The notes under the pieces are model-generated. The model saw nothing but the letters and a program-made list of their open reading frames with translations. It had not been told where the DNA came from and did no database searches. Shown piece by piece: positions 1 to 9,933 of a stretch of 64,000 bases of DNA (positions are counted from its first letter, which is position 1; the number at the start of each line of letters is the position of its first letter). Source of the stretch: Corynebacterium simulans (lineage in GTDB: Bacteria; Actinomycetota; Actinomycetes; Mycobacteriales; Mycobacteriaceae). Location of the stretch: positions 868,001 through 932,000 of the forward strand of contig NZ_CP014634.1 in the NCBI RefSeq assembly GCF_001586215.1, read 5' to 3'. The translations under genes were made by a program, and so were the position numbers.

Positions 1-1
1 G

Positions 2-757
2 ACCCGCAATCCCCTCGCCGACCCCGGCATCTTCGGCATCCTGTCTGGTGCTTCCCTCGCTGTGGTCGTGGGTATCGCGTTCTTCGGACTCTCGCGCCCT
101 GTTCCGACGATGATTGTGTCCATCATCGGTTCTTTCGCGGCCGCGGCGTTTGTTTATTTCGTCGGTTCCCTAGGCCACGGAGGCGCTACTCCCCTAAAGC
201 TCGCGCTGTCCGGCGCCGCTACAGCCGCGGCCTGCTCGAGCTTGGTCAGCGCCGTGCTTTTGCCCCGCACCGATGTCATGGACCAGTTCCGTTTCTGGCA
301 AATTGGCTCCGTTGGCGGCGCCCAGTGGCCGCATATCGCTATGGCCCTGCCTTTCCTAGTGCTGGGTCTTGTCATCGTGTTGGCCTGTTCGACAGCGCTC
401 AACGCACTTGCGCTTGGCGACGACGTCGCCACCGGCCTCGGCATCAACGTCCTGCGTGCGCGCCTAATCTCCGTTGTCGGGGCAGTCATCTTGTGCGGCA
501 CGGCCACGGCGCTCGCCGGCCCCATCGCTTTTGTGGGCCTTATCGTCCCTCACGTGATGCGCATGGCCCTAGGAACCGACCATCGACTTCTCCTGCCGAT
601 GACCGGCCTCGCCGGCGCCTTCCTGCTCGTCGCAGCCGATACTTTGGGCCGCGTCGTCGCACGCCCCAGCGAGATTGCCGTCGGAATCCTCACCCCGCTT
701 ATCGGAGCGCCATTGTTTATTTGGATCGTCCGTCGCACAAAGGTGCGTGATCTCTAA
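2..757 (+). CDS. FecCD-family siderophore-iron ABC transporter permease (5' partial)
   Basis: Inner-membrane permease half of an iron-chelate ABC importer. The open frame already runs at base 2 and reads TRNPLADPGIFGILSGAS, the conserved FecCD segment (RNPLAxPxxLGxxxGA), so the true start lies upstream of the window and the ATG at 62 is internal. The rest is strongly hydrophobic and contains the typical LGxDVAxGLG loop (LGDDVATGLGINV) and a GPIAFVGLIVPH segment, both diagnostic of the family. The stop overlaps the start of the second permease by one base (TAATG), implying translational coupling. The cargo is probably a ferric siderophore or heme; the sequence does not say which. Confidence 0.93.
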   Translation, partial: TRNPLADPGIFGILSGASLAVVVGIAFFGLSRPVPTMIVSIIGSFAAAAFVYFVGSLGHGGATPLKLALSGAATAAACSSLVSAVLLPRTDVMDQFRFWQIGSVGGAQWPHIAMALPFLVLGLVIVLACSTALNALALGDDVATGLGINVLRARLISVVGAVILCGTATALAGPIAFVGLIVPHVMRMALGTDHRLLLPMTGLAGAFLLVAADTLGRVVARPSEIAVGILTPLIGAPLFIWIVRRTKVRDL

Positions 758-1761
758 TGCAAACACTCCAGCAGCAGCGCCGTGCCCGCACTCGTTCTTT
801 TGCCTGGTGCCTTAGCGCGCTCATCGCTCTCATCGTAGTGTTGTGGGCCGCCAGACTCATGTTTGGCGAGACCGTCTACGGCCCCCAGAAGATCCTCCAG
901 GTCTTACTCGGAGAGACCGTTCCCGGCGCTTCCTTTACCGTCGGCGAACTACGCCTGCCGCGGGCCACCGTGGCCGTGGCTGCAGGAATCGCTTTCGGCA
1001 TCGCCGGTGTGACCTTCCAAACCATGCTGCGCAACCAGCTAGCCTCGCCGGATATCATCGGCATCTCCTCCGGCGCCTCAGCCGCAGGCATTACGGCAAT
1101 CGTCTTTTTCAATGCTTCCCAAACCACAGTCTCGATTTAGTCGCTGCTGTGTTCCCTCGCTGTTGCCGGAGCCATCTATTTGTCGTCGCTCAAGTCAGGT
1201 TTTACCGGCACCCGCCTGATTCTCATCGGCATCGGTATGGCCGCAATCTTGCAGGCCTGGACGAACTTCGTGCTATCGAAAGCACCGTCCTATGACCTGC
1301 CCACGGCCACACGGTGGATTACGGGCTCACTCAACACCATGTCTTGGCAGCGTGGCCTCCCCCTCCTCGTGGCGGTAGTAGTCATCGCGCCGGTCATGGT
1401 TATGCTCGGCCACAAACTCAACGTGCTACGGCTTGGCGACGACCTCGCCGTCGGACTCGGCCTCCGCCTTAACGCTGTACGCGTTACGGCAATTGTCGGT
1501 GCGGTCATCCTCATCGCAGTGGCCACCGCTTCGACAGGCCCCATTGCATTCGTGGAATTTATGGCAGGGCCAATCGCCACCCGGCTTTTCCGTCAGGGAC
1601 CTTCGATGATCGCTCCCGCCGGTGCCATCGGTGCCATCCTAGTTCTTGCTGCGGACATGGCCGGACAATACTTCTTCGGCACCCGCTATCCGGTCGGAGT
1701 CGTCACCGGTGCGCTCGGCGCTCCCTTCCTTATCTATTTGCTTACCCGTACCAACCGTTAG
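757..1761 (+). pseudogene. Second FecCD-family permease interrupted by an in-frame amber codon
   Basis: The second permease of the importer reads in a single frame from ATG 757 to the stop at 1761, except for one TAG codon at 1138-1140. Upstream it has the RLPRATVAVAAGIAFGIAG and RNQLASPDIIGISSGAS family segments. Downstream it continues without a frame change into LGDDLAVGLGLRLN and GPIAFVEFMAGPIATRL. No bases are gained or lost, so the lesion is a single nonsense substitution at about residue 128 of a roughly 334-residue protein. Unless this is a sequencing error, or the codon is suppressed, only a 127-residue fragment is made and the importer lacks one membrane half. The flanking genes look intact, so the mutation may be recent. 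Confidence 0.85.
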
Positions 1762-1776
1762 GACACCGTCGCCACA

Positions 1777-2577
1777 ATGAAACAATCAGCACAACTTTCC
1801 GCGCAGGAAATCACCCTAAGCTACGGCGAGCACGACATCTTAAGCGATCTATCCCTCTCGCTCGCCCCAGGAAAGATAACCTCCATCGTCGGCCCAAACG
1901 GCTGCGGTAAGTCGACCCTCCTACGTTCGCTCTCCCGTCTGCTAAAGCCAACACGCGGCGACATTTTCCTAGACGGTAAGAAGATTGCCGATATCCCGAC
2001 CAAACAGCTCGCCACGTCGCTGGGCTTGCTACCGCAATCACCAATCGCGCCGGACGGAATCGTGGTCGCGGACCTCGTCGGCCGCGGGCGTACTCCGCAC
2101 CAGGGGCTGCTTGGCCGCTGGAGTCAGGAAGACTACGCAATTGTGGAAGAATCGATGGAGCTGACGGGCGTCGCCAGCCTGGCGCAGCGCTCTATCGATG
2201 AGCTCTCGGGCGGCCAACGCCAACGCGTGTGGATCGCCATGGCACTAGCCCAGCGCACCGACATCTTGCTCTTGGATGAGCCCACCACCTATCTCGATAT
2301 CAAGCATCAGCTCGAAGTCCTCGACCTGCTGGTGGACTTGAACGAAAAGCATGACACCACCATCGTGATGGTCATCCATGACCTCAACTTGGCTGCCCGG
2401 TACTCCGATGCGCTCATCGCTGTTAAAGATGGCACGGTCTACGCTCAAGGCACCCCGCAGGAAGTTTTGACACACCAGACCGTGCACGACGTGTTCGGTG
2501 TTGACTCGGTCATCGTTGATGATCCAGTCTCGGGGCTGCCGGCTGTCATGCCGATTGGGAAAAGGAGGGTGAAATAA
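1777..2577 (+). CDS. Iron-siderophore ABC transporter ATP-binding protein (FepC/FhuC type)
   Basis: Cytoplasmic ATPase subunit that powers the FecCD-type permeases just upstream. Walker A is GPNGCGKST (about residues 39-47), the Q-loop follows in GLLPQSP, the ABC signature is LSGGQRQRVW, and Walker B is ILLLDEPTTYLD, with an H-loop in MVIHDLN. The TTYLDI spelling after Walker B is typical of FepC/FhuC ATPases. Length (266 residues) is normal for the family. It follows the second permease after 15 bases and abuts the siderophore-interacting protein, so the four genes form one operon for ferric-chelate uptake and reduction. Confidence 0.93.
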   Translation: MKQSAQLSAQEITLSYGEHDILSDLSLSLAPGKITSIVGPNGCGKSTLLRSLSRLLKPTRGDIFLDGKKIADIPTKQLATSLGLLPQSPIAPDGIVVADLVGRGRTPHQGLLGRWSQEDYAIVEESMELTGVASLAQRSIDELSGGQRQRVWIAMALAQRTDILLLDEPTTYLDIKHQLEVLDLLVDLNEKHDTTIVMVIHDLNLAARYSDALIAVKDGTVYAQGTPQEVLTHQTVHDVFGVDSVIVDDPVSGLPAVMPIGKRRVK

Positions 2578-3480
2578 GTGGCCTATCAACCATTCCGCGC
2601 GACCGTCGTCGACTCCACGCGGATTTCGCCAAGCTTTCAACGCGTACGCCTGTCTGGATTGAAAGAAATGGGCCCTGCAGGTGCGATCCACGATCTGCGC
2701 ATCAAGCTGATCATCCCCGGCCCTGCCGGCCTGCCTGAACTGCCTGCCGCAGAAGATTGGTTCAGTTCCTGGCAAAAGCTCGACCCGGCTACCCGCGGAG
2801 CGATGCGCACATATTCTGTACGCGATTTAGACCGCGAAAACGGCATCCTCACCGTCGACTTCGTCCTGCATACTGCCCCTGGGCAAACCGGGCCAGCATC
2901 TTCTTGGGCACACGCGGCCAAACCCGGCGATAGCATTTACGTGATTGCTCCCCACGCCACCGACGCCCCAGGCCCTGGCATCGAATTCCAGCCCGGCGAG
3001 TCCCGCGAAATCCACATTCTGGGCGATGAAACCGCACTGCCTGCAATCGCCCGCATCCTCGACGAATGGCCGGCGGGGCTGACCGGCACTGTGCACATTG
3101 CGGTGCCCTACTTCCAGGATGCCCAAGCACTCGCTGCTCCAGCCGGTGTCAAGGTGGAATTCCTCCCGCACGACGAAGCCTCACTTATCGGCGCCCTCGC
3201 CCACCTCGCAGGTCTTCCCTCTCCCGCCCCTGCCGATAAAGACTTACAACCGAACTCCTTAAGCAGCGTCGTGGAGCGCGAAATCCTCTGGGAAACCCCC
3301 GCCTATTCCTCTTCCGGTGAAGAACTAGGCGAGCGCGCTGCAAGCGATGCGTATTGGTGGATTGCGGGAGAAAGCGGCGTCGTCAAGCGTATGCGTCGAT
3401 TGCTGGTTAAAGAGGCCGGCGTGCCCCGTTCGGCTGTGTCTTTCATGGGATATTGGAAGCGTGGGGTCTCTGAGGGGTAG
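2578..3480 (+). CDS. Siderophore-interacting protein (FAD-dependent ferric-siderophore reductase)
   Basis: 300-residue SIP/ViuB-family flavoprotein that would reduce imported ferric siderophore to release iron in the cytoplasm. The N-terminal FAD-binding barrel carries MRTYSVRDLD (the RxYS/T flavin motif, about residue 79) and VDFVLH followed by GPASSWA. The C-terminal NAD(P)H-like domain ends in the family hallmark WWIAGESGVVKRMRRLL and GYWKRG. The start is GTG at 2578, directly after the ATPase stop with no spacer, which supports translational coupling. Its place at the end of the transporter operon fits intracellular iron release. Confidence 0.93.
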   Translation: MAYQPFRATVVDSTRISPSFQRVRLSGLKEMGPAGAIHDLRIKLIIPGPAGLPELPAAEDWFSSWQKLDPATRGAMRTYSVRDLDRENGILTVDFVLHTAPGQTGPASSWAHAAKPGDSIYVIAPHATDAPGPGIEFQPGESREIHILGDETALPAIARILDEWPAGLTGTVHIAVPYFQDAQALAAPAGVKVEFLPHDEASLIGALAHLAGLPSPAPADKDLQPNSLSSVVEREILWETPAYSSSGEELGERAASDAYWWIAGESGVVKRMRRLLVKEAGVPRSAVSFMGYWKRGVSEG

Positions 3481-3552
3481 TCGTCAACGCCGCGAATACT
3501 AAGTAGGTATTCTGGTAGGTCGAAACATTTTCACGTTTTAATTAGGAGAATC

Positions 3553-5739
3553 ATGGCAAAGATTATCTGGACCCGCACGGACGAAGCTCCGCTGCTTGCA
3601 ACCTACTCTTTCAAGCCGGTTGTTGAGGCCTTCGCCTCCACCGCAGACATCGAGGTAGAAACCCGCGATATCTCCCTGGCCGGCCGCATCCTGGCGCAGT
3701 TCCCGGAGCGCCTCGGCGACAAGAAGGTCGAAGACGCCCTCGCTGAGCTGGGCAAGCTGGCTAAGACTCCGGAAGCTAACATCATCAAGCTGCCGAACAT
3801 CTCCGCTTCCCTCGTCCAGCTAAAGAAGGCAATCGCTGAGCTGCAGGCTGCAGGTTACGACGTCCCGGATTACGAGGACGCGCAGGAGGCCTACGCTGTG
3901 GTTACCGGTTCCGCTGTGAACCCGGTGCTGCGTGAGGGCAACTCTGACCGCCGCGCTCCCATCGCAGTGAAGAACTTCGCGAAGAAGTACCCACACAAGA
4001 TGGGCGCTTGGTCTGCTGATTCCAAGACCAACGTGGCCACCATGTCTGATAACGACTTCCGCCACAATGAGAAGTCCGTCATCCTGGAGCAGGATGACAC
4101 CCTTTCCATCAAGCTCGTTGCTGAGGACGGCGCTGAGACCGTGCTGTTGGAGAAGCTACCGGTTCTAAAGGGCGAGGTTGTTGACGGCACCTTCATTTCC
4201 GCAAAGGCTCTGGATGAGTTCCTGAAGGCTCAGGTTGCACGCGCTAAGGAAGAGGGCGTTCTCTTCTCTGCTCACTTGAAGGCCACCATGATGAAGGTCT
4301 CTGACCCGATCATCTTCGGCCACGTTGTGCGCGCTTACTTCGCTGATGTCTTTGCACAGTACGGCGAGCAGCTTGAGGCCGCTGGTCTCAATGGCGAGAA
4401 CGGCCTCGGCGCTATCTACGAGGGCCTGAACTCCCTCGAGAATGGCGAAGAGATCAAGGCCGCATTCGACGCTGCTCTCGAAAACGGTCCGGACCTGGCT
4501 ATGGTCAACTCCGCTAAGGGCATCAGCAACCTGCACGTCCCATCTGACGTCATCATCGACGCTTCCATGCCGGCCATGATCCGCACCTCCGGCCACATGT
4601 GGAACAAGAATGATGAAGAGCAGGACACCTTGGCTGTCATCCCTGATTCTTCTTACGCTGGCGTCTACCAGGCAGTTATCGATGATTGCAAGGCGAATGG
4701 CGCTTTCGATCCTTCCACCATGGGTACCGTTCCGAACGTCGGCTTGATGGCTCAGAAGGCTGAGGAGTACGGCTCCCACAACAAGACCTTCAAGGTGCCG
4801 GAGAACGGCACCGTACAGGTGACTAGCTCCGCTGGCGACGTCCTCATCGAGCACGACGTCGAGGCAGGCGACATCTGGCGCGCTTGCCAGACCAAGGATG
4901 CTCCGATCCAGGATTGGGTCAAGCTGGCTGTTAACCGCGCTCGCCTTTCCGGCATGAAGACCATCTTCTGGCTGGACTCGGAGCGCGCACACGACCGCAA
5001 CATCACCTCCTTGGTTGAGAAGTACCTCCAAGACCACGACACCGAGGGCTTGGATATCTCCATCGCCTCCCCGGTCGAGGCAACCAAGATCTCCATCGAG
5101 CGCATCCGTAAGGGCGAGGACACCATCTCCGTCACCGGCAACGTGCTGCGTGACTACAACACCGACCTGTTCCCAATTCTCGAGCTCGGTACCTCCGCAA
5201 AGATGCTGTCTGTGGTTCCGCTGATGGCTGGCGGCGGCCTCTTCGAGACCGGTGCAGGCGGATCTGCGCCGAAGCACGTTCAGCAGGTTGAGGAAGAAAA
5301 CCACCTGCGTTGGGACTCCCTGGGTGAGTTCCTCGCATTGGCAGAGTCCTTCCGCCACGAGCTCAACGCTCACGGCAACGCTAAGGCAGGGGTGCTTGCC
5401 GACGCCCTCGACAAGGCCACCGAGACCCTCCTCGACGAGGGCAACTCCCCGTCCCGCAAGGTCGGCGAGAACGACAACCGTGGTTCTCACTTCCACCTGA
5501 CCCTGAACTGGGCCAAGGAGCTGGCTGCTCAGACCGAAGACGCTGAGCTGGCTGAGACCTTCAAGCCGGTTGCTGAGGCACTCGAGTCTAAGAAGGACGA
5601 GATCCAGCAGGGTCTGCTCGATGTTCAGGGCTCCCCAGCTGATCTGGGCGGCTACTACGCACCGGACGAGGAAAAGATTTCCTCCGTCATGCGCCCGGTT
5701 GCTGCCTTCAACGAGATCATTGACGGCCTGAAGAAGTAA
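3553..5739 (+). CDS. icd: NADP-dependent isocitrate dehydrogenase, monomeric type
   Basis: TCA-cycle enzyme that oxidatively decarboxylates isocitrate to 2-oxoglutarate with NADP+ in the cytoplasm. The 728-residue length and the opening [20 protein letters not shown] identify the monomeric IDH family found in Corynebacterium, which is unrelated in length to the roughly 420-residue dimeric enzymes. A consistent internal segment is [14 protein letters not shown] near residue 640. An AGGAGA ribosome-binding site lies just before the ATG. Codon use is strongly biased towards preferred codons, as expected for an abundant enzyme. The gene is monocistronic, ending in a strong hairpin terminator. Confidence 0.97.
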   Translation: MAKIIWTRTDEAPLLATYSFKPVVEAFASTADIEVETRDISLAGRILAQFPERLGDKKVEDALAELGKLAKTPEANIIKLPNISASLVQLKKAIAELQAAGYDVPDYEDAQEAYAVVTGSAVNPVLREGNSDRRAPIAVKNFAKKYPHKMGAWSADSKTNVATMSDNDFRHNEKSVILEQDDTLSIKLVAEDGAETVLLEKLPVLKGEVVDGTFISAKALDEFLKAQVARAKEEGVLFSAHLKATMMKVSDPIIFGHVVRAYFADVFAQYGEQLEAAGLNGENGLGAIYEGLNSLENGEEIKAAFDAALENGPDLAMVNSAKGISNLHVPSDVIIDASMPAMIRTSGHMWNKNDEEQDTLAVIPDSSYAGVYQAVIDDCKANGAFDPSTMGTVPNVGLMAQKAEEYGSHNKTFKVPENGTVQVTSSAGDVLIEHDVEAGDIWRACQTKDAPIQDWVKLAVNRARLSGMKTIFWLDSERAHDRNITSLVEKYLQDHDTEGLDISIASPVEATKISIERIRKGEDTISVTGNVLRDYNTDLFPILELGTSAKMLSVVPLMAGGGLFETGAGGSAPKHVQQVEEENHLRWDSLGEFLALAESFRHELNAHGNAKAGVLADALDKATETLLDEGNSPSRKVGENDNRGSHFHLTLNWAKELAAQTEDAELAETFKPVAEALESKKDEIQQGLLDVQGSPADLGGYYAPDEEKISSVMRPVAAFNEIIDGLKK

Positions 5740-5744
5740 ACCGT

Positions 5745-5787
5745 AACAAAAAGGCTCCCCTCTCTTACGGAGGGGAGCCTTTTTGTT
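5745..5787 (+). terminator. Rho-independent terminator after icd
   Basis: A perfect 18-bp inverted repeat (arms 5745-5762 and 5770-5787, 7-nt loop) contains GGCTCCCCTC and ends in a TTTTTGTT tract. The A-run on the 5' side makes it functional in both directions, so it can also stop transcription of the convergent MerR-family gene. Confidence 0.92.
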
Positions 5788-5848
5788 GCTCGAGTACAGC
5801 ACTGCGTTGAGCTCAGCGCTTAGGCTTGCTTGGTGCGTTTGAGCATCA

Positions 5849-6631
5849 CTAACGCCATTGCGCGGTGTCTGGGTCGATTCCCGCGGCGTGTGCGGCGGCG
5901 TTAATCGCGTCTTGGAGCCACTGCGCAAGACCTGGCGCCTGGGAATCGTAGTGAGCGCGGAAACGCTCGTCGGCGGTGTAGCCGCGCGCGATAAGCACAT
6001 GTTTGGACTTCGATACCGGAAAGTGCTCACCTAACAATTCGCGGTGTCGCTCTACCAGCTGTAAAGCTTCCGGCGCTGCGGGGTCCATTCCGGCCGTACA
6101 AGCAGCGGCTAGCTCACGCTCGAGTTTTTCATGGCGTTGCTTAAGCTCTTCCCAGTCTGCCACGTTGCGGCGGGCTGCATTGCGCTGGGAGATAGCCCAG
6201 TCTTCCGTATCGCCATAGGTTTCTTCGGCTTCGGCGTGGTGTTCGGCGAAACTATCGCCAAGCACTGCCGCAATCTGCGAAACCGAGAGATTGTTGTTAT
6301 TCATGGTTTCCTCCAAAAGGGCATCGAGTGCGCGCACTTGTTCATCAAGGCGGCGTTGTTTTTCCATGAGCATCGCCTGTTGGCGGCGTAGGTGTTCCAC
6401 CGGACTATCTCCCGCTTCCAGGGCCGCAGCTATATCTTTAAGCGGCATCCCCGTAGCGCGGTAGACCACAACTCTTTGCGCCCGTGCGATGTCTTGCTCC
6501 GAATAAAGCCGGTAGTTAGACCACGTACGAGCGTTCGGTATAACAAGTCCGCGTTCTTCCCAGTAGTGCAGAGTACGTACGCTGACTCCCAGAAATTCTG
6601 CGGCTTCGCCTACTTCCATGTGTATGCTCAT
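5849..6631 (-). CDS. MerR-family regulator with a TipAS-like C-terminal domain
   Basis: 260-residue transcription factor. Residues about 5-70 form the MerR winged helix: VGEAAEFLGVSVRTLHYWEE, then a wing, then an RAQRVVVYRATGMPLKDI helix. A long dimerisation helix (about 80-110) leads to a C-terminal domain of about 140 residues that resembles the TipAS ligand-binding fold (antibiotic or peptide recognition) by layout and residue pattern. AAGGGAG lies nine bases before the ATG at 6631. It is divergent from the M3 peptidase gene with 78 bases between them, so it may control that gene or itself. The ligand is unknown. Confidence 0.85.
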   Translation of the reverse strand: MSIHMEVGEAAEFLGVSVRTLHYWEERGLVIPNARTWSNYRLYSEQDIARAQRVVVYRATGMPLKDIAAALEAGDSPVEHLRRQQAMLMEKQRRLDEQVRALDALLEETMNNNNLSVSQIAAVLGDSFAEHHAEAEETYGDTEDWAISQRNAARRNVADWEELKQRHEKLERELAAACTAGMDPAAPEALQLVERHRELLGEHFPVSKSKHVLIARGYTADERFRAHYDSQAPGLAQWLQDAINAAAHAAGIDPDTAQWR

Positions 6632-6709
6632 ACCAAAATTTCACTCCCTTACGTCGCGTGAGAGTCAAATCACTCCGCTTCAGCCCCTTATTGGGTACAT
6701 TGCTCACTT

Positions 6710-8764
6710 ATGAGTAATCCACTACTTTCTCCGTCTACTCTGCCCTACCAATTGCCACCTTTTGCCGAGATTAAAGAAAAACACTTCCTCCCGGCTTTTC
6801 ACAAGGCTCTTCAGCTTCATGATGCCGAAATCGCCGCCATCGTAGATAATCCCGCCGACCCGACGTGGGAAAACACCGTCGAAGCACTAGAGAGCTCCGG
6901 ACAAGACCTGGAACGCGTCATTGCTGTCTTTGCGAATCTCTCCGGAACCGATATCACCGACGGTATGGAGGCCATCGGTTCGCAGCTATGGCCAGAGCTT
7001 TCCGCCCATCAAGATGCGATCTATCAAAATGCGGTTCTCTACGCCCGTTTGAAGGAAGTGGGCGTAGACACGCCCAAGGACGAGGAATCCCAACGTCTAT
7101 ATGCTCATTTGCTGCGTACGTTCGCTCGCAAAGGCGCGGACTTAGATTCCGCAAGCAAGGCCCGGCTTTCGGAAATCAATCAGCGTCTTTCGACTCTGTC
7201 TGAGGAATTCGGCCGAACGCTGATGGAATCAACCCGAAAACTCGCGGTGGAGCTCACGGAACAGGAGTTGGAGGGCCTGCCGGAGGAGAGGAAGGCCTCC
7301 GCGAGCGCGGATGCAAAAGCTCTGGGTCGTGAAGGCTTCGTGATTCCTCTAGAGCTGCCAACTGTGCAATCGGAGCAGGCCCGTCTCGTGCAGCCGGAGG
7401 CTCGTGCGAAGCTTTATGAGGCGTCTGCTCGCCGCGGCGAAGGAAACGCAGAAGGTCTCATCGAGGCCGTACAGCTACGTGCCGAGCGCGCGGAACTTTT
7501 AGGATTTACCTCGCATGCCGACTATGTCATCTCTGAAGAAACTGCCGGAAGCGCCCAGGCGGCTCGCGATATGCTCTTCCAACTAGCACCTGCGGCTGAG
7601 GCCAACGCAGAAGGTGAACAGAAGTTGCTCGCCGAGGCAGCGAGCCTGCGCGATGAGGACTTTAGCGCAGCGGATTGGCCATATTGGGAGTCGCAGGTGC
7701 GTGCCCGTGATTTCGCGCTGGACGAGGAAGAACTACGCAATTACTTCCCACTCGAACAGGTCTTGGAGGAAGGTGTATTCGCTGCTGCAAATCGTCTTTA
7801 TGGCATCGTGGTTGTCCCACGCGATGACTTGGAGGGATATGCCGAGGGCGTGCGCGTGTGGGAGGTTTTCGACGAGGGCCAGGATCCCGCAACGGACAAG
7901 GACAATGGCATCGGCCTGTTTGTCACTGATTACTTCGGCCGCCCCACCAAACGCGGCGGGGCATGGATGAGCGAGTTTGTGGGTCAGGCAGGTCTGCTGG
8001 AGCGCAAACCGGTGATCGTGAACGTCATGGGAATTACCAAGCCAGCCGATGGTTCACAGCCGCTGCTGAGCTTGGACGAGCTGCGCACCGTCTTCCACGA
8101 GTTTGGCCATGCGCTGCATGGTTTACTCTCGGATGTCCGATACCCCACTTTCGCAGGTACAAACGTCCCCCGAGACTGGGTCGAGTTTCCCTCGCAGATT
8201 AATGAGAACTGGGCATTGGAGCCGGCACTGGTGAAGCGTTACGCCCGCCACGTGGATACCGGCGAGGTCATCCCCGATGCACTCTTGCAGGCAGTTTCGG
8301 AAGCCAGCGAGTTCGGCCAGGGCTTTGCCACGGTGGAATACCTAGCGGCCTCGATTGTGGACTTGGCGTGGCACTCGCTTTCATTCGACGAAACCGCAGA
8401 CCTCAAGGCGGCGGAGGTTGCGCAGTTCGAGAAGCAAGCCCTAGCCAAGGCCGGGCTGAACAACCCGCTTATCGCGCCGCGCTACCGTTCCCAGTACTTC
8501 AACCACATCTTCGCCGGCGGATACTCTGCAGGCTATTACTCCTACCTCTGGGCCGAGGTCCTCGACGCCGATGGATTTTCTTGGTTCAAGGAAGAAGGCG
8601 CCGGTGACTCGGACGAGCAAGCTCGTGCAGCTGGCGAGAAATTCCGCAAGCTCATCTTGTCCAAGGGCGCATCGCGCGATTTCACCGAAACCTACCGCGA
8701 ACTGCGTGGCCGAGACAAGGACGTCGAGCCGCTGCTCAAGCGCCGCGGCCTCGCTGGTGCTTAA
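6710..8764 (+). CDS. M3-family zinc metallopeptidase (oligopeptidase A / dipeptidyl carboxypeptidase type)
   Basis: 684-residue cytoplasmic peptidase that degrades short peptides. The zinc site is HEFGH at residues 463-467 within FHEFGHALHGLLS, with the third ligand expected in the ENWALEP segment downstream. The start MSNPLLSPSTLPYQLPPF and the family-wide FAGGYSAGYYSYLWAEVLDAD near residue 605 are typical of bacterial M3A enzymes. A TACATT hexamer ends eight bases before the ATG, suggesting a leaderless or very short 5' UTR. A strong hairpin follows the stop. Whether it acts as Dcp (dipeptide release) or OpdA (endopeptidase) cannot be settled from sequence. Confidence 0.93.
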   Translation: MSNPLLSPSTLPYQLPPFAEIKEKHFLPAFHKALQLHDAEIAAIVDNPADPTWENTVEALESSGQDLERVIAVFANLSGTDITDGMEAIGSQLWPELSAHQDAIYQNAVLYARLKEVGVDTPKDEESQRLYAHLLRTFARKGADLDSASKARLSEINQRLSTLSEEFGRTLMESTRKLAVELTEQELEGLPEERKASASADAKALGREGFVIPLELPTVQSEQARLVQPEARAKLYEASARRGEGNAEGLIEAVQLRAERAELLGFTSHADYVISEETAGSAQAARDMLFQLAPAAEANAEGEQKLLAEAASLRDEDFSAADWPYWESQVRARDFALDEEELRNYFPLEQVLEEGVFAAANRLYGIVVVPRDDLEGYAEGVRVWEVFDEGQDPATDKDNGIGLFVTDYFGRPTKRGGAWMSEFVGQAGLLERKPVIVNVMGITKPADGSQPLLSLDELRTVFHEFGHALHGLLSDVRYPTFAGTNVPRDWVEFPSQINENWALEPALVKRYARHVDTGEVIPDALLQAVSEASEFGQGFATVEYLAASIVDLAWHSLSFDETADLKAAEVAQFEKQALAKAGLNNPLIAPRYRSQYFNHIFAGGYSAGYYSYLWAEVLDADGFSWFKEEGAGDSDEQARAAGEKFRKLILSKGASRDFTETYRELRGRDKDVEPLLKRRGLAGA

Positions 8765-8777
8765 GGCATGCGTGTAG

Positions 8778-8801
8778 GCGCAATCGCCCAAGCGATTGCG
8801 C
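8778..8801 (+). terminator. Hairpin between the convergent M3 peptidase and HNH genes
   Basis: A perfect 10-bp stem (GCGCAATCGC / GCGATTGCGC) with a 4-nt loop lies 14 bases after the peptidase stop. There is no clear T-tract, so termination strength is uncertain, but the symmetry would serve both converging genes. Confidence 0.6.
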
Positions 8802-8830
8802 TAGTTCTGGCAACTACAGCTGGGTTACTG

Positions 8831-9847
8831 CTAGGTAACGAAGGTAGGCGGAGCTTCGTACGGTGGCTGCCATGCCACCCGCCCGCCGATGCGGAGCATG
8901 CGCCCGCGTTCGGGAGGCGCATTCGGGTCATCGCCGTTTACACCGTTGTGGTAGGAACACAGCGGAACCATATTTGAAACGTTGGTTTCGCCACCGTGGA
9001 CCCAAGGCTCGATGTGGTGTATCTGGCAACGCTCAGCCGGAACTTTGCAATCCGGCCAGGCGCAGGTGGGGTTTTCTGCTGACAACATCTTTCGCTGCTT
9101 CGGCGAAGCAAAGCGCGACATGCGGTATAGATCCACCGGCCCTTCCTCGCGGCTAATCAGGGTAACGAATCCCTCGCCGGAAAAAGTACGCTCAAGATAC
9201 TCCGCACCAGTCATTGTGGCACCGGAGGTAGTGCGCAAAATAACATCGCCATCATCGCGACCATTACCGCGCTGCAGCTCGCAATAATCCTCGAGATGGA
9301 CTACCACCATCGTGGTAGCCTGCGTGCGCACTCCGCCCTCGGACTGCGATTCCAAGAAGCTCGCGCCGGGGCGAGACTGGTCGATGCCTTTGAATACATC
9401 CGTAATTCCCATCGAAGAACCAGTGACAGTCAGCGTGGCCAGACCATTGGGGTGCTGGCGCAAAGTAGCACGTTCAGATGCTACCCGCGGCGGCTGCATC
9501 TCCTTCAAGCGTTTGCGCGCGAGCCTTTCTACCTCTGGCGACGCCGCCGCGCAGAGTTCGACGCGCAAATTCCACGCCGCGACTTTCTTCTTAACTCGCG
9601 AAACAAAATGTTCGATGCGCCGCAGGGTGCTCAGGCTATGCTGCTGGTTTCGCGCGTGTGCAACGGCGGTGCGTTGCTTCTTGCTAAACGACGTCGGCCC
9701 AAAATAGGTGCTGTGTAGCGCCAGAAGCTCGGCGGCATCAGCAGACGTGGCACCTAAAGAAATCAGCTGTGCGGCAGACATGCCTTCGCACTCAGCGACG
9801 AGGTCAACGCCTCGGCTGAGTGCTGCAAGGTATGTCTTAAGGCTCAT
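8831..9847 (-). CDS. DUF222 / HNH endonuclease-domain protein (13E12-like)
   Basis: Actinobacterial DUF222-HNH protein. The C-terminal HNH domain has the metal-binding frame CAWPDC, then QIHHIEPWVHGGET, then LCSYHNG; the N-terminal two thirds are DUF222-like and helical. I place the start at 9847 (MSLKTYLAALSRGVDL) because it matches the start inferred for the paralogue at 47044. The longer frame to 9958 would overlap the 3' end of pdxT. These proteins are widespread and repeated in actinobacterial genomes; nuclease activity is predicted from the motif only. The biological role is unknown and nothing links it to pdxT beyond position. Confidence 0.8.
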   Translation of the reverse strand: MSLKTYLAALSRGVDLVAECEGMSAAQLISLGATSADAAELLALHSTYFGPTSFSKKQRTAVAHARNQQHSLSTLRRIEHFVSRVKKKVAAWNLRVELCAAASPEVERLARKRLKEMQPPRVASERATLRQHPNGLATLTVTGSSMGITDVFKGIDQSRPGASFLESQSEGGVRTQATTMVVVHLEDYCELQRGNGRDDGDVILRTTSGATMTGAEYLERTFSGEGFVTLISREEGPVDLYRMSRFASPKQRKMLSAENPTCAWPDCKVPAERCQIHHIEPWVHGGETNVSNMVPLCSYHNGVNGDDPNAPPERGRMLRIGGRVAWQPPYEAPPTFVT

Positions 9848-9933
9848 AGCCATCAAGCTACCCAGGCCTTCTACCAGCCACAACGCCTTGGCGCCCAGGA
9901 TGGTCAAATTCGCAGCTATCTGACGGTTTATAG

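Noticed and set aside
4165..6030. 621-residue open frame on the minus strand
   Set aside because: It is antisense to icd, rich in Val/Leu/Gly shadow composition, and crosses the terminator; icd is clearly the coding strand.
8831..9847. HNH protein as an intein or group II intron remnant
   Set aside because: It is a stand-alone DUF222-HNH protein with its own start and no intron structure or splicing motifs.
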